Positions 52,049 to 62,848 are shown, counted from the first letter of the stretch. The stretch is DNA of 64,000 nt from Clostridia bacterium (GCA_910576205.1 CAJTHL010000002.1:248001-312000), one strand, 5' to 3'. Notes: generated by a model from the letters alone, not told the origin. Translations and numbers: made by a program.

Positions 52049-53780
52049 CTTGATCTTCCTCCTCCCACTTCAGCTCCCCGTCAAAGAGCACATCCTCCCA
52101 CATATCTTTCTCACTCTCCAGCTCCTCAAGCAACAGCCGTCCCCATTTCCTGGCATCCCGGACCGCCTTCTTCCTGCCGCTTTGAAGCCCTTCTATAACC
52201 CTGTCCATTGTCATGCCGATCTGCTGCCGCCGCTGCCCTGTGCTGTCTTTATAAAATGCCAGAAGCTTTTCCAGCATAGCCTGGTTTTCCGGCTGTCTGA
52301 TGGGCGGAAGCATAAGATGCTCCATCTCCTTTTCATACCGGGCAAGCTCCTCCTCCGAAAGAGTCTGGTTTGCCAGCAGCACCTGCTTTCGCTCTCCCAT
52401 CTCATTTACCACAGCCACATGGAGAATCCCGTTAATGTCATAGGTAAACTGCACCTCAATCCATGCCTCCCCCGCCATTTTCCGGGCCACCTCAATGGAG
52501 ATTTCTCCCAGGAACACATTGTCGTCCACATAGTATTCCTCCCCCTGGTAAATCTTCACCGCAATCTGCTTCTGGTAATCGCCGACCGTCACAAACCGCT
52601 CCCGCACAGAGGCGGGAAGGGTGGAATTGCGCTCAATCATGGGACACAGGATATTCTTTTCCCGGTTAGTCCGGTTGGCCACCCCGATGCCCAGGGTAAA
52701 GGGGCATACGTCTGTGAGAAGCATGTCCCGGATATCCTCGCCCCGCTGCCGGATACCTGCGTAAGCCCCGGCTCCAAAGGCTACCACCTTGTCCGTGTCC
52801 CCCAGCACCACAGGCTCCTTTCCCAGAAGTTCCGTAAGAAACCGCTTTACCACGCAAAGTCTGGAGGATCCGCCTACCATAATCAGATCGTCAATCCTGG
52901 ATACCCTGGAATCCGCATCCTCCAGAATGCGGAGAAAAAGCTTCTTAATCTTCTCAAAGAGGGGCATACAGATTTCAAAGAGCACTTCCTCATTCAGCAT
53001 TGCCCTGCAAAGCCTCCCCTCTATTTCCAGCTCCATGGAAATCTGCTCTCCCTCCTTTAGGGCGATCTTGGAGCGTTCCGCCAGCTTCCGTACCCGGGCC
53101 AGGTCTTTAAGACCCAGTTCCTCCCCCTTCAATCCGTTTTCTTTACAGAAATACCCGCAGATCTCCCGATCAATATCATCCCCGCCCAGATGGTTGTCCC
53201 CGGCCACGGCAATAATCTCAATCACATTGTCAAAGCACTCCACATAGGACAAATCCAGGGTGCCGCCGCCAAAATCAAACACCAGCAGGGTCTTATCCTC
53301 CTCCCCAAAGGCCATACGGTAAGCCAGGGCCGCCGCGGAGGGCTCATTGATAAAACGCTCCACCTTAAGGCCCGCAATCTGCGCCGCCTTTCTGGTATCA
53401 CTTCGCTGTCTGTCGTTAAAATAGGCCGGAACCGTAATGACAGCCTCCTCAATTTCCTCTTTCAAAATAAATTCCGCATTTTGCTTAAGCTGCTTAAGCA
53501 CCATGGCCGACAGTTCCATGGGCGTATAGGCCTTATCTCCCAGCACATACTCCCTGGCCGTGCCCATAAAACACTTAAAGGAAGCCGCCGTATCCGAAGG
53601 AAAGGTCAGCAGCCGTTCCCTGGCCTCCTCCCCCACCAGGAATCCCTCTCCCGGCACAAATCCCACCACGCTTGGAACCAGCGCCTGTCCGTTTCCGTCG
53701 CAGATAAGCTTAACTTCTTTATCCTTCCAGTATGCCGCCAGGCTGTTGGTGGTTCCCAGATCAATCCCGATAACTGCCAT
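52041..53780 (-). CDS. hscC: Hsp70-family chaperone HscC
   Basis: The 579-residue ATPase has the Hsp70 fingerprints GIDLGTTNS (5-13), phosphate-2 FDFGGGTLDLS and VGGSSRL. A shortened C-terminal substrate domain is typical of HscC (Hsc62) compared with DnaK (about 610-640). It folds or remodels clients in the cytosol. The ATG at 53778-53780 follows GAGGGGAG; an upstream in-frame extension looks spurious. The downstream J-protein overlaps it and is its presumed partner. Confidence 0.93.
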   Translation of the reverse strand: MAVIGIDLGTTNSLAAYWKDKEVKLICDGNGQALVPSVVGFVPGEGFLVGEEARERLLTFPSDTAASFKCFMGTAREYVLGDKAYTPMELSAMVLKQLKQNAEFILKEEIEEAVITVPAYFNDRQRSDTRKAAQIAGLKVERFINEPSAAALAYRMAFGEEDKTLLVFDFGGGTLDLSYVECFDNVIEIIAVAGDNHLGGDDIDREICGYFCKENGLKGEELGLKDLARVRKLAERSKIALKEGEQISMELEIEGRLCRAMLNEEVLFEICMPLFEKIKKLFLRILEDADSRVSRIDDLIMVGGSSRLCVVKRFLTELLGKEPVVLGDTDKVVAFGAGAYAGIRQRGEDIRDMLLTDVCPFTLGIGVANRTNREKNILCPMIERNSTLPASVRERFVTVGDYQKQIAVKIYQGEEYYVDDNVFLGEISIEVARKMAGEAWIEVQFTYDINGILHVAVVNEMGERKQVLLANQTLSEEELARYEKEMEHLMLPPIRQPENQAMLEKLLAFYKDSTGQRRQQIGMTMDRVIEGLQSGRKKAVRDARKWGRLLLEELESEKDMWEDVLFDGELKWEEEDQDE

Positions 53781-53947
53781 GATGTATCTCCCCTCGCCTC
53801 TTAAAAATCTCACATCTATTCTACACCAAAATCCTCTTCTTTGAAACGAAAACTCTCCATCTGACATTATTTTTTCCCAAGATTTCCTTAATGAGCTCCG
53901 CCTTTACAGCCCGCGCCTCTTTCTGCCGGAAAAAACGGAGGCCGTTT

Positions 53948-54157
53948 TCAGCCCCCTAAGTCCTCCCCGGCACATTTCCCCGGTCTTTTGGGAACCGGAA
54001 TACAGATCTCATCCCCCGGCTGCAAATTATATACATTTACATAGGGATTCGCTAATAAAATAAGAGAAAGAGGTACCCGGTACCGCCTGCTAAGCAGGTA
54101 CAGCGTATCCCCCGCCTCCACTACATGTAAAAACCCAGGGCATTGCATCATACTCAT
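53948..54157 (-). CDS. Short LysM-domain protein
   Basis: The 69-residue protein has one LysM domain (FLHVVEAGDTLYLLSRRYRVPLSLILLANPYVNVYNLQPGDEICIP), which binds peptidoglycan or chitin-like glycans. It has no signal peptide, so location is unclear; such SafA-like forms may be packaged. The ATG at 54155-54157 follows AGGAGG. It is monocistronic. Confidence 0.88.
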   Translation of the reverse strand: MSMMQCPGFLHVVEAGDTLYLLSRRYRVPLSLILLANPYVNVYNLQPGDEICIPVPKRPGKCAGEDLGG

Positions 54158-54295
54158 AATCCTCCTTAACAAAAAATCCGCATCCGCCAACCAATATCTT
54201 CCTTATATTAGTATGCAGCAAAAAGATTTTGGAGCCCATCCGGCGTCCCCTTTGCCACCTCCCACATCTTAACAAAATCTTTATAAACTTTTTAT

Positions 54296-54324
54296 TTGAT
54301 TTTAAAAAAATGCTGTCGTATAAT
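54296..54324 (+). promoter_or_regulatory. Promoter of the giant activase gene
   Basis: TTGATT (54296-54301), 17-bp spacer, TATAAT (54319-54324). Confidence 0.6.
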
Positions 54325-54383
54325 GTAAGCTGTTGTAACTATCTGTTAATTTTTGTAGGAGGAAACGGATCTCCGTAAATCTT

Positions 54384-57300
54384 ATGAATATGACCAATCT
54401 ATACTTAGGAATCGATATCGGTTCCACAACCGTAAAAATTACACTTTTAGACGAAATGCATCAGCTCATATTTTCCGACTATGAGCGGCATTTTGCCAAT
54501 ATACAGGACACCCTGGCAGGGCTTCTGGGAAAAGCCTATGCACAGGTGGGGGAGCATACCGTTTATCCGGCCATCACAGGCTCCGGAGGCCTTACCCTGG
54601 CCCGGCATCTTGGCATTCCCTTTGTCCAGGAGGTAGTGGCAGTGGCTACAGCCCTCCAGGCAGAGGCGCCCCAGACTGACGTGGCTATCGAGCTTGGCGG
54701 GGAGGACGCCAAAATCATCTATTTTCAAGACGGAAATATCGAGCAGCGTATGAACGGCATCTGTGCCGGAGGCACCGGCTCCTTTATTGACCAGATGGCC
54801 TCCCTGCTCCAGACAGACGCTTCCGGCCTCAACGAATACGCAAAAAATTACCGGTCCCTCTACACCATTGCCGCCCGCTGCGGCGTGTTTGCCAAGTCCG
54901 ATATCCAGCCCCTCATCAACGAGGGCGCTACAAAAGAGGACCTGTCGGCCTCCATATTCCAGGCTGTGGTGAACCAGACCATCAGCGGCCTGGCCTGCGG
55001 CAAGCCCATCCGGGGACATGTGGCGTTCCTGGGAGGCCCTTTACATTTCCTGTCGGAGCTGAAAGCTGCCTTTATCCGCAGTCTGAAGCTGGACGAGGAG
55101 CACACCATTGCGCCTGGGCATTCCCATCTCTTTGCTGCCATGGGCGCCGCCCTTAACTGCACAAAAGAAACCACCGCGTCCCTCTCCGACCTGCAGGGCC
55201 GCCTCTCCTCCCATATCCAGATGGATTTTGAGGTGGAGCGCATGGAGCCCCTGTTTGCGTCGGAATACGAATACGATAAATTCAAGGCCCGCCACGACCA
55301 CCACCAGGTAGTCCGGGGGGATTTGCAGGCCTACGCCGGAAACTGCTTCTTAGGCATTGACGCCGGAAGCACCACTACAAAAGCCGCCCTGGTAGGGGAG
55401 GACGGCTCACTTTTGTACTCCTTTTACAGCAGCAACAATGGAAGCCCCTTAAAAACCACCATCCGGGCTATCCAGGAAATCTACAAATTCCTGCCCGACA
55501 CGGCCAGAATCGTCCGCTCCTGCTCTACAGGCTACGGAGAGGCGCTTATAAAGGCAGCCCTCCTGCTGGACGAGGGGGAGGTGGAGACGGTTTCCCACTA
55601 CTATGCGGCGGAATTTTTCAATCCCAACGTAGACTGCATCCTGGATATCGGCGGCCAGGATATGAAATGTATCCGCATTAAAAACCATACCGTGGACAGT
55701 GTGCAGCTCAACGAGGCCTGCTCCTCCGGGTGCGGTTCTTTTATTGAGACTTTTGCCAAATCCTTAAACTATTCCGTGGAGGATTTTGCCCGGGCGGCCC
55801 TTTTCGCAAAACATCCCATTGATCTGGGAACCCGCTGCACGGTGTTTATGAACTCCAAGGTAAAACAGGCCCAGAAGGAAGGGGCCAGCGTGGCCGATAT
55901 CTCCGCCGGCCTGGCCTACTCCGTCATTAAAAACGCCCTCTTTAAAGTTATCAAGGTGTCGGACGCCACCTCCCTGGGTTCCCATATTGTGGTGCAGGGG
56001 GGCACCTTCTACAACGACGCCGTCCTTCGAAGCTTTGAAAAAATTGCGGGCTGCCAGGCCGTGCGGCCGGATATTGCCGGCATTATGGGAGCCTTCGGAG
56101 CCGCTCTCATTGCCCGGGAGCGCCATGAGGAGGGTATGGAAACCACCATGCTGTCCATCGACAAAATCAACAGCCTGGAATTTACCACCACCATGTCCAA
56201 GTGCAGAGGCTGTACCAACAACTGCCGTCTTACCATCAACCGCTTTACCGGAGGACGCCAGTTTATCACCGGAAACCGCTGCGAGCGGGGTCTGGGCAGG
56301 GAAAAAAACAAGGAAAAAATTCCCAATTTATACGAATATAAGCTGCACAGGCTCTTTGACTACGAGCCCCTTCCGGCCGACCAGGCTCCCCGCGGCCAGG
56401 TGGGCATCCCCCGGGTACTGAACCTGTACGAGAACTATCCCTTCTGGTTCACCTTCTTTACGGAGCTTGGATACCAGGTGGTTCTCTCCCCGGCGTCCAC
56501 CCACAAGCTGTATGAACTGGGCATCGAGTCCATTCCCAGCGAGTCTGAGTGCTACCCGGCCAAGCTGGCCCACGGACATGTGGCGTGGCTGATTTCCCAG
56601 GGGCTGAAATACATTTTTTACCCCTGCGTACCCTATGAGCGAAAGGAATTTTCAGATGCGGGCAACCACTACAACTGCCCCATCGTTACTTCCTATGCGG
56701 AAAATATCAAAAACAATGTGGATGAGCTCTCTGACGACTCCATCCGTTTCTCCAATCCCTTCCTCTCCTTTGAGAGCCTGGAGATCTTAAGCAAACGCCT
56801 GGTAGAAATATTCGGGGAGGAATCCGGCATTCCCAGAGACGAGGTGCGAAAAGCCGCGTCCCTGGCCTGGCGGGAGCTGGAGCGGGCCCGGGAAGATATG
56901 ATGCGAAAAGGCGAGGAAACCCTGGCCTGGATGGAGGAAAACCACCGCCGGGGCATTGTGCTGGCCGGACGCCCCTACCATATAGACCCGGAAATCAACC
57001 ACGGCATCCCGGAGCTCATCAACTCCTACGGCATTGCCGTGCTCACCGAGGATTCTGTTTCCCACTTGTACAAGGTGGAACGGCCATTAATGGTCACAGA
57101 CCAGTGGATGTACCACTCCCGTCTGTACGCGGCCGCTAACTTTGTAAAAACCCGGGACGACTGCGATCTTATCCAGCTGAATTCCTTCGGCTGCGGTCTG
57201 GACGCCGTCACTACAGACCAGGTAAGTGATATCTTAAGCAATTCAGGCAAGATCTACACTTGCCTGAAAATCGACGAGGTCAACAATCTTGGGGCGGCCC

Positions 57301-58619
57301 GTATCCGCATCCGCTCCCTTATCTCTGCCTTAAGGGTGCGGGAGCAAAAGCACATCGGACACCAGGCCGTATCCTCCGCCTATGAGCGGGTGGTATTTAC
57401 GGAAGAAATGCGGAAAAGCTATACGATTCTCTGCCCCCAGATGTCGCCCATCCATTTCGACCTGCTGGAGCCGGCCTTCTTAACCTGCGGCTATCATCTG
57501 GATGTGCTGCCGGATTCCGACCGGGCCGCCATCGACATGGGCCTCAAATATGTAAATAACGACGCCTGCTATCCCTCCCTGGTGGTGGTGGGACAGATTA
57601 TGGCTGCCATCCTCTCCGGAAAATACGATACGGAGAAGCTGGCCGTCATCATCACCCAGACAGGCGGCGGCTGCCGGGCCACCAACTACATTGGTTTTAT
57701 CCGCAGAGCCCTTATTAAGGCCGGCTACCCGGATATTCCTGTGATCTCTCTGAATTTAAGTAAATTGGAGCAGAATCCGGGATTTCGCATTACCCCCACC
57801 CTGGCTGTGCGCAGCATGTACGGTCTGGTGTTCGGCGATATCTTTATGCGGGTGCTGTACCGGATGCGCCCCTACGAGAAGGAGCCTGGCTCCGCCAATG
57901 CCCTTCATGAAAAATGGAAAACTATATGCCAGGATTTTCTGGCCGGAAAGCATCCCTCTTACAGAGGATATGTAAAAATCTGTAAGGGAATAATCCAGGA
58001 TTTCGACGCTCTTCCCATCCGGGAAGATCTGAAGAAGCCCCGGGTGGGGGTGGTGGGAGAAATCCTGGTGAAATTCTCTCCCTCCGCCAACAACCATCTG
58101 GTGGAACTCCTGGAGTCGGAGGGCGCGGAGGCCGTGGTGCCAGATCTCTTAGACTTTCTGTTGTACTGCTTTAAAAACACGGAGTTTAGGGCAGACGTCC
58201 TGGGCAAGAAAAAAAGCAGCGCCAGAAACGGCCGCCTGGGCATCCGGTTCCTGGAAGCCCTTCGCAGGCCTGCCGTACAGGAGCTTAAAAAGAGCCGTCA
58301 TTTCACGCCCCCGGGCTCCATTGACGAGACGGCCCGCATGGCGGAAACCGTCGTCTCCCTGGGAAACCAGACCGGGGAAGGCTGGTTTCTCACCGGGGAA
58401 ATGCTGGAGCTCATCCATTCCGGCGTCAACAATATCGTGTGTACCCAGCCCTTTGGCTGCCTGCCCAACCACATGGTCGGCAAGGGCGTTATCAAAAAGC
58501 TGCGCCGCCTCTATCCCATGTCCAACGTGGTGGCTATCGACTATGACCCCGGCGCCAGCGAGGTGAATCAGCTGAACCGGCTGAAACTGATGTTGTCTAC
58601 GGCCCATAAAAATCTGTAA
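54384..58619 (+). CDS. Giant 2-hydroxyacyl-CoA dehydratase activase-related protein
   Basis: The 1411-residue cytosolic protein has two BadF/BcrA-type ATPase domains ([10 protein letters not shown] at 9; [10 protein letters not shown] near 325). It has [4Fe-4S] signatures ([22 protein letters not shown]) and, around residue 605, a Cys-rich segment ([10 protein letters not shown]). A C-terminal part resembles the dehydratase D/E subunits ([31 protein letters not shown]). Activases inject an electron into 2-hydroxyacyl-CoA dehydratases using ATP. Here all parts are on one chain; the substrate is unknown. The AGGAGG site is 21 nt from the only in-frame ATG, which is unusually far. Confidence 0.93.
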   Translation: MNMTNLYLGIDIGSTTVKITLLDEMHQLIFSDYERHFANIQDTLAGLLGKAYAQVGEHTVYPAITGSGGLTLARHLGIPFVQEVVAVATALQAEAPQTDVAIELGGEDAKIIYFQDGNIEQRMNGICAGGTGSFIDQMASLLQTDASGLNEYAKNYRSLYTIAARCGVFAKSDIQPLINEGATKEDLSASIFQAVVNQTISGLACGKPIRGHVAFLGGPLHFLSELKAAFIRSLKLDEEHTIAPGHSHLFAAMGAALNCTKETTASLSDLQGRLSSHIQMDFEVERMEPLFASEYEYDKFKARHDHHQVVRGDLQAYAGNCFLGIDAGSTTTKAALVGEDGSLLYSFYSSNNGSPLKTTIRAIQEIYKFLPDTARIVRSCSTGYGEALIKAALLLDEGEVETVSHYYAAEFFNPNVDCILDIGGQDMKCIRIKNHTVDSVQLNEACSSGCGSFIETFAKSLNYSVEDFARAALFAKHPIDLGTRCTVFMNSKVKQAQKEGASVADISAGLAYSVIKNALFKVIKVSDATSLGSHIVVQGGTFYNDAVLRSFEKIAGCQAVRPDIAGIMGAFGAALIARERHEEGMETTMLSIDKINSLEFTTTMSKCRGCTNNCRLTINRFTGGRQFITGNRCERGLGREKNKEKIPNLYEYKLHRLFDYEPLPADQAPRGQVGIPRVLNLYENYPFWFTFFTELGYQVVLSPASTHKLYELGIESIPSESECYPAKLAHGHVAWLISQGLKYIFYPCVPYERKEFSDAGNHYNCPIVTSYAENIKNNVDELSDDSIRFSNPFLSFESLEILSKRLVEIFGEESGIPRDEVRKAASLAWRELERAREDMMRKGEETLAWMEENHRRGIVLAGRPYHIDPEINHGIPELINSYGIAVLTEDSVSHLYKVERPLMVTDQWMYHSRLYAAANFVKTRDDCDLIQLNSFGCGLDAVTTDQVSDILSNSGKIYTCLKIDEVNNLGAARIRIRSLISALRVREQKHIGHQAVSSAYERVVFTEEMRKSYTILCPQMSPIHFDLLEPAFLTCGYHLDVLPDSDRAAIDMGLKYVNNDACYPSLVVVGQIMAAILSGKYDTEKLAVIITQTGGGCRATNYIGFIRRALIKAGYPDIPVISLNLSKLEQNPGFRITPTLAVRSMYGLVFGDIFMRVLYRMRPYEKEPGSANALHEKWKTICQDFLAGKHPSYRGYVKICKGIIQDFDALPIREDLKKPRVGVVGEILVKFSPSANNHLVELLESEGAEAVVPDLLDFLLYCFKNTEFRADVLGKKKSSARNGRLGIRFLEALRRPAVQELKKSRHFTPPGSIDETARMAETVVSLGNQTGEGWFLTGEMLELIHSGVNNIVCTQPFGCLPNHMVGKGVIKKLRRLYPMSNVVAIDYDPGASEVNQLNRLKLMLSTAHKNL

Positions 58620-58635
58620 GAACCACTATTTAAAA

Positions 58636-58681
58636 AGGGAGTATTGCCCCACAACCACCCGGTTATGGGGCAATACTCCCT
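58636..58681. terminator. Terminator between activase and rhamnose-mutarotase-like gene
   Basis: A perfect 16-bp stem (58636-58651 with 58666-58681) with a 14-nt loop. On the minus strand it is followed by TTTTT. It serves both convergent genes. Confidence 0.85.
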
Positions 58682-58721
58682 CTCTATCTGATTATCCTAT
58701 ATAAAAGCTCTCCACATTACC

Positions 58722-59192
58722 TCAGATATGTATCGACTCGCTCCAGTCATCCTCATCAAAGGCAATATCATTGTCCACCGTCCCCTCCGACATGTAACCG
58801 CTGAGCATAGAGCGGTACTGCTCTTCCAGAGACATCTCCTCGTCCTCATCCTGGGGCATGGGATTCTCCGTCACAATGCTGCCAAGCTTCTTAAGGGGCG
58901 CCCACCAGTTGGTTGTCGCACGCTCCTCAAGGGGCACATCCTTACGGCGCTTCCGGATCAGATGGCTTCCCACCTCCGGATAAGCCGCCAGGGCCTCCAT
59001 ATCCTTATAAAATTCATGTCCCACATACTCAAAGGTCATCAGAATCAGATCGTTCAGCATAAAGTAAAACTGATTGCGGATCCCGTGAATCCAGAGAAAT
59101 CTGGAAACCTCCTCTGTAGGATGTAAATGCTTCTCAAGAAATGCCTCTCTCTCCTCCGGCACAATGTGGATAATTTCTGCAACGCGTCTCAT
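58722..59192 (-). CDS. L-rhamnose mutarotase-like protein with acidic tail
   Basis: The 156-residue protein has the L-rhamnose mutarotase (RhaM) fold segments VPEEREAFLEKHLHPTEEVSRFLW and RNQFYFMLNDLILMTFEY. After residue ~105 it has an acidic C-terminal extension ending DEDDWSESIHI. Rhamnose enzymes are absent nearby, so the ligand may be different. The ATG at 59190-59192 follows GGAGG. The promoter lies at 59249-59277. Confidence 0.82.
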   Translation of the reverse strand: MRRVAEIIHIVPEEREAFLEKHLHPTEEVSRFLWIHGIRNQFYFMLNDLILMTFEYVGHEFYKDMEALAAYPEVGSHLIRKRRKDVPLEERATTNWWAPLKKLGSIVTENPMPQDEDEEMSLEEQYRSMLSGYMSEGTVDNDIAFDEDDWSESIHI

Positions 59193-59248
59193 GTGCTCCT
59201 CCATTCCCCGTAAAATTTAACGGAATTAATTGTTACTTTCCATCTATT

Positions 59249-59277
59249 AGTATACACTTTTCCTATATTGTGGTCAA
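59249..59277 (-). promoter_or_regulatory. Promoter of the rhamnose-mutarotase-like gene
   Basis: Minus-strand TTGACC (59272-59277), 17-bp spacer, TATACT (59249-59254). The rest of 59193-59501 holds only this promoter, the next promoter and two small hairpins. Confidence 0.65.
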
Positions 59278-59374
59278 CTGTTTTCGGCCGTTGTTAGAAA
59301 ATGATTTTTCCGGCTGGATCGCCTGGATGGTGGACCGGTTAAACAAAAACCTAAAGCCCATGTAACTATTAGTG

Positions 59375-59450
59375 TTGACACGGTATGCGGTTTTGTAGTA
59401 AATTTATCAGATACAAAAAGGTATTGTTATGGCTACAATACCTGCACGGT
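59375..59450 (+). promoter_or_regulatory. Promoter and hairpin leader of the AEC exporter gene
   Basis: TTGACA (59375-59380) and TAAATT (59399-59404, spacer 18) are followed by a hairpin AGGTATTGT/ACAATACCT (59419-59443) and a smaller one, ending 50 nt before the ATG. No T run follows, so its role is unclear. Confidence 0.45.
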
Positions 59451-59501
59451 TCCCGGATAAGGGAATCCCTAAATAACCTGTGAAAAAGGACGCATCTACC
59501 C

Positions 59502-60500
59502 ATGGAAAACCTGATCTTCAGCTTGAACGCCACCATCCCCGTATTTCTCACCATGCTTCTTGGCATGCTGTTTCGCAAAACGGGCCTGTTTGGCGAAACT
59601 TTTGCCCAGAACTTAAATAAATTTGTCTTTAAAGCCGCCCTTCCGGCCCTGCTTTTCCAGGATATTGCTACCGCTGATTTTTACCAGGTCTGGGATACCC
59701 GCTTCGTGGTATTCTGCTTCGCCGTCACCTTTCTCTCCATCTGCCTGGCCGGGGCCCTGTCCCTCTCCATGAAGGACCGCAGCCGGCGGGGCGAGTTTAT
59801 CCAGGCCTCCTACCGCAGCAGCGCCGCAATCCTGGGAATCGCTTTTATCCAGAATATTTACGGAAACGCTGGCATGGCGCCCCTTATGATTATCAGCTCC
59901 GTGCCCTTGTATAACGTGATGGCGGTAATCGTGCTCTCCGTCACAAGCCCAAAGGCTGATCCTGCCATCCAGCAGGCCCATGGAGGCGCATATCCCCCCG
60001 CCTCCCGTCATTTTGGCATGAATTGGCTGCTGCTTCGCAAAACCTTCCTTGGCATCCTCACCAACCCCATTATTCTTGGCATCCTCACCGGCCTTCTCTG
60101 GTCCGTACTGCGGCTTCCCATGCCGGGAATACTGATGAAGCCCCTAAGCAATCTGGCCGTGCTGGCCACACCCCTGGGGCTTATGTCCATGGGGGCCTCC
60201 TTTAACTTAAAAAAGGCGCTCACAGGCATCCGTCCGGTGCTTCTCTCCTGCGCCCTTAAACTGGTTGTCCTGGCCGCTCTCTTTCTGCCTGCGGCTGTTT
60301 CCTTAGGCTTTCGGGACAGCAGCCTCATTGCCATTCTGGTTATGCTGGGCTCCCCCACCACGGTAACCTGCTACATTATGGCAAAAAATATGGGCCATGA
60401 AGGCACCTTCTCCTCCATGGCCATTATGCTGACCACCCTGTTAAGCGCTTTCACGCTAACAGGATGGCTGTATCTGCTGCGAACCTTAAGCTTCATCTGA
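59502..60500 (+). CDS. AEC family transporter
   Basis: The 332-residue protein has ten hydrophobic segments and the AEC/auxin-efflux pattern (ATIPVFLTMLLGMLFRKTGL; LPALLFQDIA; GILTNPIILGILTGLLWSVL; ALKLVVLAALFLPAAV). It probably exports an organic acid. The substrate is unknown. The ribosome site is weak (AAAGGA, 14 nt away). Confidence 0.9.
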   Translation: MENLIFSLNATIPVFLTMLLGMLFRKTGLFGETFAQNLNKFVFKAALPALLFQDIATADFYQVWDTRFVVFCFAVTFLSICLAGALSLSMKDRSRRGEFIQASYRSSAAILGIAFIQNIYGNAGMAPLMIISSVPLYNVMAVIVLSVTSPKADPAIQQAHGGAYPPASRHFGMNWLLLRKTFLGILTNPIILGILTGLLWSVLRLPMPGILMKPLSNLAVLATPLGLMSMGASFNLKKALTGIRPVLLSCALKLVVLAALFLPAAVSLGFRDSSLIAILVMLGSPTTVTCYIMAKNMGHEGTFSSMAIMLTTLLSAFTLTGWLYLLRTLSFI

Positions 60501-60563
60501 CAATCTGCCTCTCAGACAGGGGTTCCCTTTCGCTTAGTCCCCGGATTCCGGCTTTAGCAGACG

Positions 60564-61238
60564 TCACACATTCTCAATCTGCCAGTCAATGGGAGAAATA
60601 CCGTGTTCCTCCAAAAACCGGTTTGTCTGGCTGAAGGGTTTGCTTCCAAAAAATCCCCGGTAGGCGGACAGAGGACTTGGATGGGGCGCCTTTAAAATCA
60701 GATGCTTTGGATTGTGCAGCATGGCCGCTTTCTTCTGGGCGGGGCTTCCCCACAGAATAAACACTATGGGGCGGTCCTGCTCATTTAAAACCCGGATTGC
60801 CGCGTCCGTAAACTCCTCCCATCCCATTCCCCTGTGGGAATTTGCCTGATGGGCCCGGACCGTCAGCACCGTGTTCAGCATCAGAACCCCCTGTGCAGCC
60901 CATTTTGTCAGATAGCCGTTGTTGGGAATGTAACAGCCCAGATCGTCGTGAAGCTCCTGGTAAATATTTACAAGCGATGGCGGCACCTGCACATCGGGCT
61001 TTACAGAAAAGCACAGGCCGTGGGCCTGGCCGTCGTTGTGGTAAGGATCCTGCCCCAGAATCACCACCTTCACCTCATGGAGGGGTGTCAGATGAAAAGC
61101 GTTAAAAATATCCTCTGAGGGAGGAAATACCTGGTGGCTGGCATATTCTTCCTTTACAAACTGATAAAGCTTCGCATAATAGGGCTTGTGAAATTCCTCA
61201 TCCAGGGGTTTCAGCCAGTCGTTTTGAATCATTGCCAT
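60564..61238 (-). CDS. ung: Uracil-DNA glycosylase
   Basis: The 224-residue family-1 glycosylase removes uracil from DNA. GQDPYH with the catalytic Asp64 and HPSPLSAYRGF (His loop) are intact. The length matches Ung. The ATG follows AGGAG. It lies downstream of hisF on the same strand; no functional link is evident. Confidence 0.97.
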   Translation of the reverse strand: MAMIQNDWLKPLDEEFHKPYYAKLYQFVKEEYASHQVFPPSEDIFNAFHLTPLHEVKVVILGQDPYHNDGQAHGLCFSVKPDVQVPPSLVNIYQELHDDLGCYIPNNGYLTKWAAQGVLMLNTVLTVRAHQANSHRGMGWEEFTDAAIRVLNEQDRPIVFILWGSPAQKKAAMLHNPKHLILKAPHPSPLSAYRGFFGSKPFSQTNRFLEEHGISPIDWQIENV

Positions 61239-61292
61239 AGTGCATCTCTCCTGTTCTTTTTTCTTATGTGATTTTTATTGTATTCCTTAATC

Positions 61293-62054
61293 CTAAAGCC
61301 GCACAGACACGCCACGTCCCCTAAGGTAACGCTTCAAGTCCGTAATTTCCATCTCCTTATAGTGAAACAGGGACGCTGCCAGCACTGCATCTGCCTTCCC
61401 CTGGGTGAGGGCGTTATAAAAATGCTCCATGGTTCCGGCCCCGCCGGAGGCAATCACCGGAATGGATACATTTTCCGCAATGGTACGGGTAAGTTTAATG
61501 TCATAGCCCGCCCTGGTGCCGTCGGCATCCATGCTGGTGAGAAGAATCTCCCCTGCCCCCAGAGCATCCGCCTTCATGGCCCACTCTACGGCGTCGATTC
61601 CCATATCTACCCGGCCGCCGTTCCTGTAAATATTCCAGCCGCTGCCATCCGTACGCCGCCTGGCGTCTATGGCCACCACCACGCACTGGCTTCCAAACTT
61701 GTCCGCCGCCTCCGAAATCAGCTCCGGCCGCATAATAGCCGCGGAGTTTACGGAAATCTTATCCGCCCCCTCCCTGAGGAGCAGCTTGAAATCCTCCACC
61801 GTGCGGATGCCGCCGCCAACGGTAAAGGGGATAAACACCCGCTCTGCCACCTTGCGCACCATATCCACCACGGTATTTCTGGCGTCCGAGGAGGCCGTGA
61901 TATCCAGAAATACCACCTCGTCGGCTCCCGCCTTGTCATAGGCCGCCGCGATCTCCACCGGATCCCCGGCGTCCCTTAAGTTTACAAAATTCACACCCTT
62001 TACCACCCGGGCGTTATGTACATCCAGACAGGGAATAATCCTCTTGGTAAACAT
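61293..62054 (-). CDS. hisF: Imidazole glycerol phosphate synthase, cyclase subunit HisF
   Basis: The 253-residue (beta/alpha)8 barrel shows RIIPCLDV (Asp11) and VVAIDARR (Asp near 130), the catalytic pair. With HisH it makes IGP and AICAR. It starts three bp after the hisH stop. Other his genes are not in the window. Confidence 0.97.
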   Translation of the reverse strand: MFTKRIIPCLDVHNARVVKGVNFVNLRDAGDPVEIAAAYDKAGADEVVFLDITASSDARNTVVDMVRKVAERVFIPFTVGGGIRTVEDFKLLLREGADKISVNSAAIMRPELISEAADKFGSQCVVVAIDARRRTDGSGWNIYRNGGRVDMGIDAVEWAMKADALGAGEILLTSMDADGTRAGYDIKLTRTIAENVSIPVIASGGAGTMEHFYNALTQGKADAVLAASLFHYKEMEITDLKRYLRGRGVSVRL

Positions 62055-62057
62055 ACC

Positions 62058-62669
62058 TTATCCCTCCAGCTTCGCGAAATTCTTTAAAATGGCAAGCCCC
62101 GTATCCCCGCTCTTTTCCGGATGGAACTGACAGGCGGACACATTCCCGCGCTCCACAGCGGCGTGAATGGAAACGCCGTACTCTGTAACAGCCGTCACAA
62201 TCTCCGGCTCCTTCGCCCGCAGGTAATAGGAGTGAACAAAATATACATAGGGCTCGCCGGTAATGCCGGCAAAAAGCTTCCCGTTATTCCGAAGCTTTAG
62301 GGAATTCCATCCGATATGGGGGATTTTAAGGCCTCCACCATCCGGAATCCTTACGATTTCCCCCTTTAAAACCCCAAGTCCCGGCACCCCCGGGCTCTCG
62401 TCGCTTCTCTCAAACAAAAGCTGCAATCCCAGGCAGATGCCAAGAAAAGGTTTCCCCATCCCTATGGCATCCCGGATCACCTGCACCAGGCCATAGCTGT
62501 TTAGCTTTCCCATGGCATCCCCAAACGCGCCAACCCCGGGGAGAATCACCTTGTCCGCCCCAAGGATCACCTCCCTGTCCCGGCTGACCTTCACTTCCTG
62601 ACCTAGATATTTAAGTGCTTTCTCCACACTTTTCAGGTTGCCTGCGTCATAATCAATAATTGCTATCAT
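62058..62669 (-). CDS. hisH: Imidazole glycerol phosphate synthase, glutaminase subunit HisH
   Basis: The 203-residue class I amidotransferase gives ammonia to HisF. The nucleophile Cys79 (FLGICLGLQ) and His183/Glu185 (QFHPEKS) are present. The ATG fits the family and the operon order hisH-hisF is standard. The promoter is at 62731-62759. Confidence 0.97.
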   Translation of the reverse strand: MIAIIDYDAGNLKSVEKALKYLGQEVKVSRDREVILGADKVILPGVGAFGDAMGKLNSYGLVQVIRDAIGMGKPFLGICLGLQLLFERSDESPGVPGLGVLKGEIVRIPDGGGLKIPHIGWNSLKLRNNGKLFAGITGEPYVYFVHSYYLRAKEPEIVTAVTEYGVSIHAAVERGNVSACQFHPEKSGDTGLAILKNFAKLEG

Positions 62670-62730
62670 TTACATTCCTCCACTGACCGGCTCTGCTAAA
62701 CATGCTATCCGGACAGATGTTACTTGTTTT

Positions 62731-62759
62731 ATCATACCATTTTTTCCTCCCGGGAGCAA
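62731..62759 (-). promoter_or_regulatory. Promoter of hisHF
   Basis: Minus-strand TTGCTC (62754-62759), 17-bp spacer, TATGAT (62731-62736). Confidence 0.5.
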
Positions 62760-62776
62760 GTTCTGGGGAAAAAGTA

Positions 62777-62805
62777 TTGTTTTTTTCCCGGAAAAAATGT
62801 ATCAT
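62777..62805 (+). promoter_or_regulatory. Promoter of the CPBP gene with a palindrome in its spacer
   Basis: TTGTTT (62777-62782), 17-bp spacer, TATCAT (62800-62805). The palindrome TTTTTTCC-C-GGAAAAAA (62781-62797) fills the spacer and may be an operator. Confidence 0.5.
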
Positions 62806-62848
62806 GAAAGAAAACCTGCTTATCAGCCAGATTAGGAGAATATAAATC

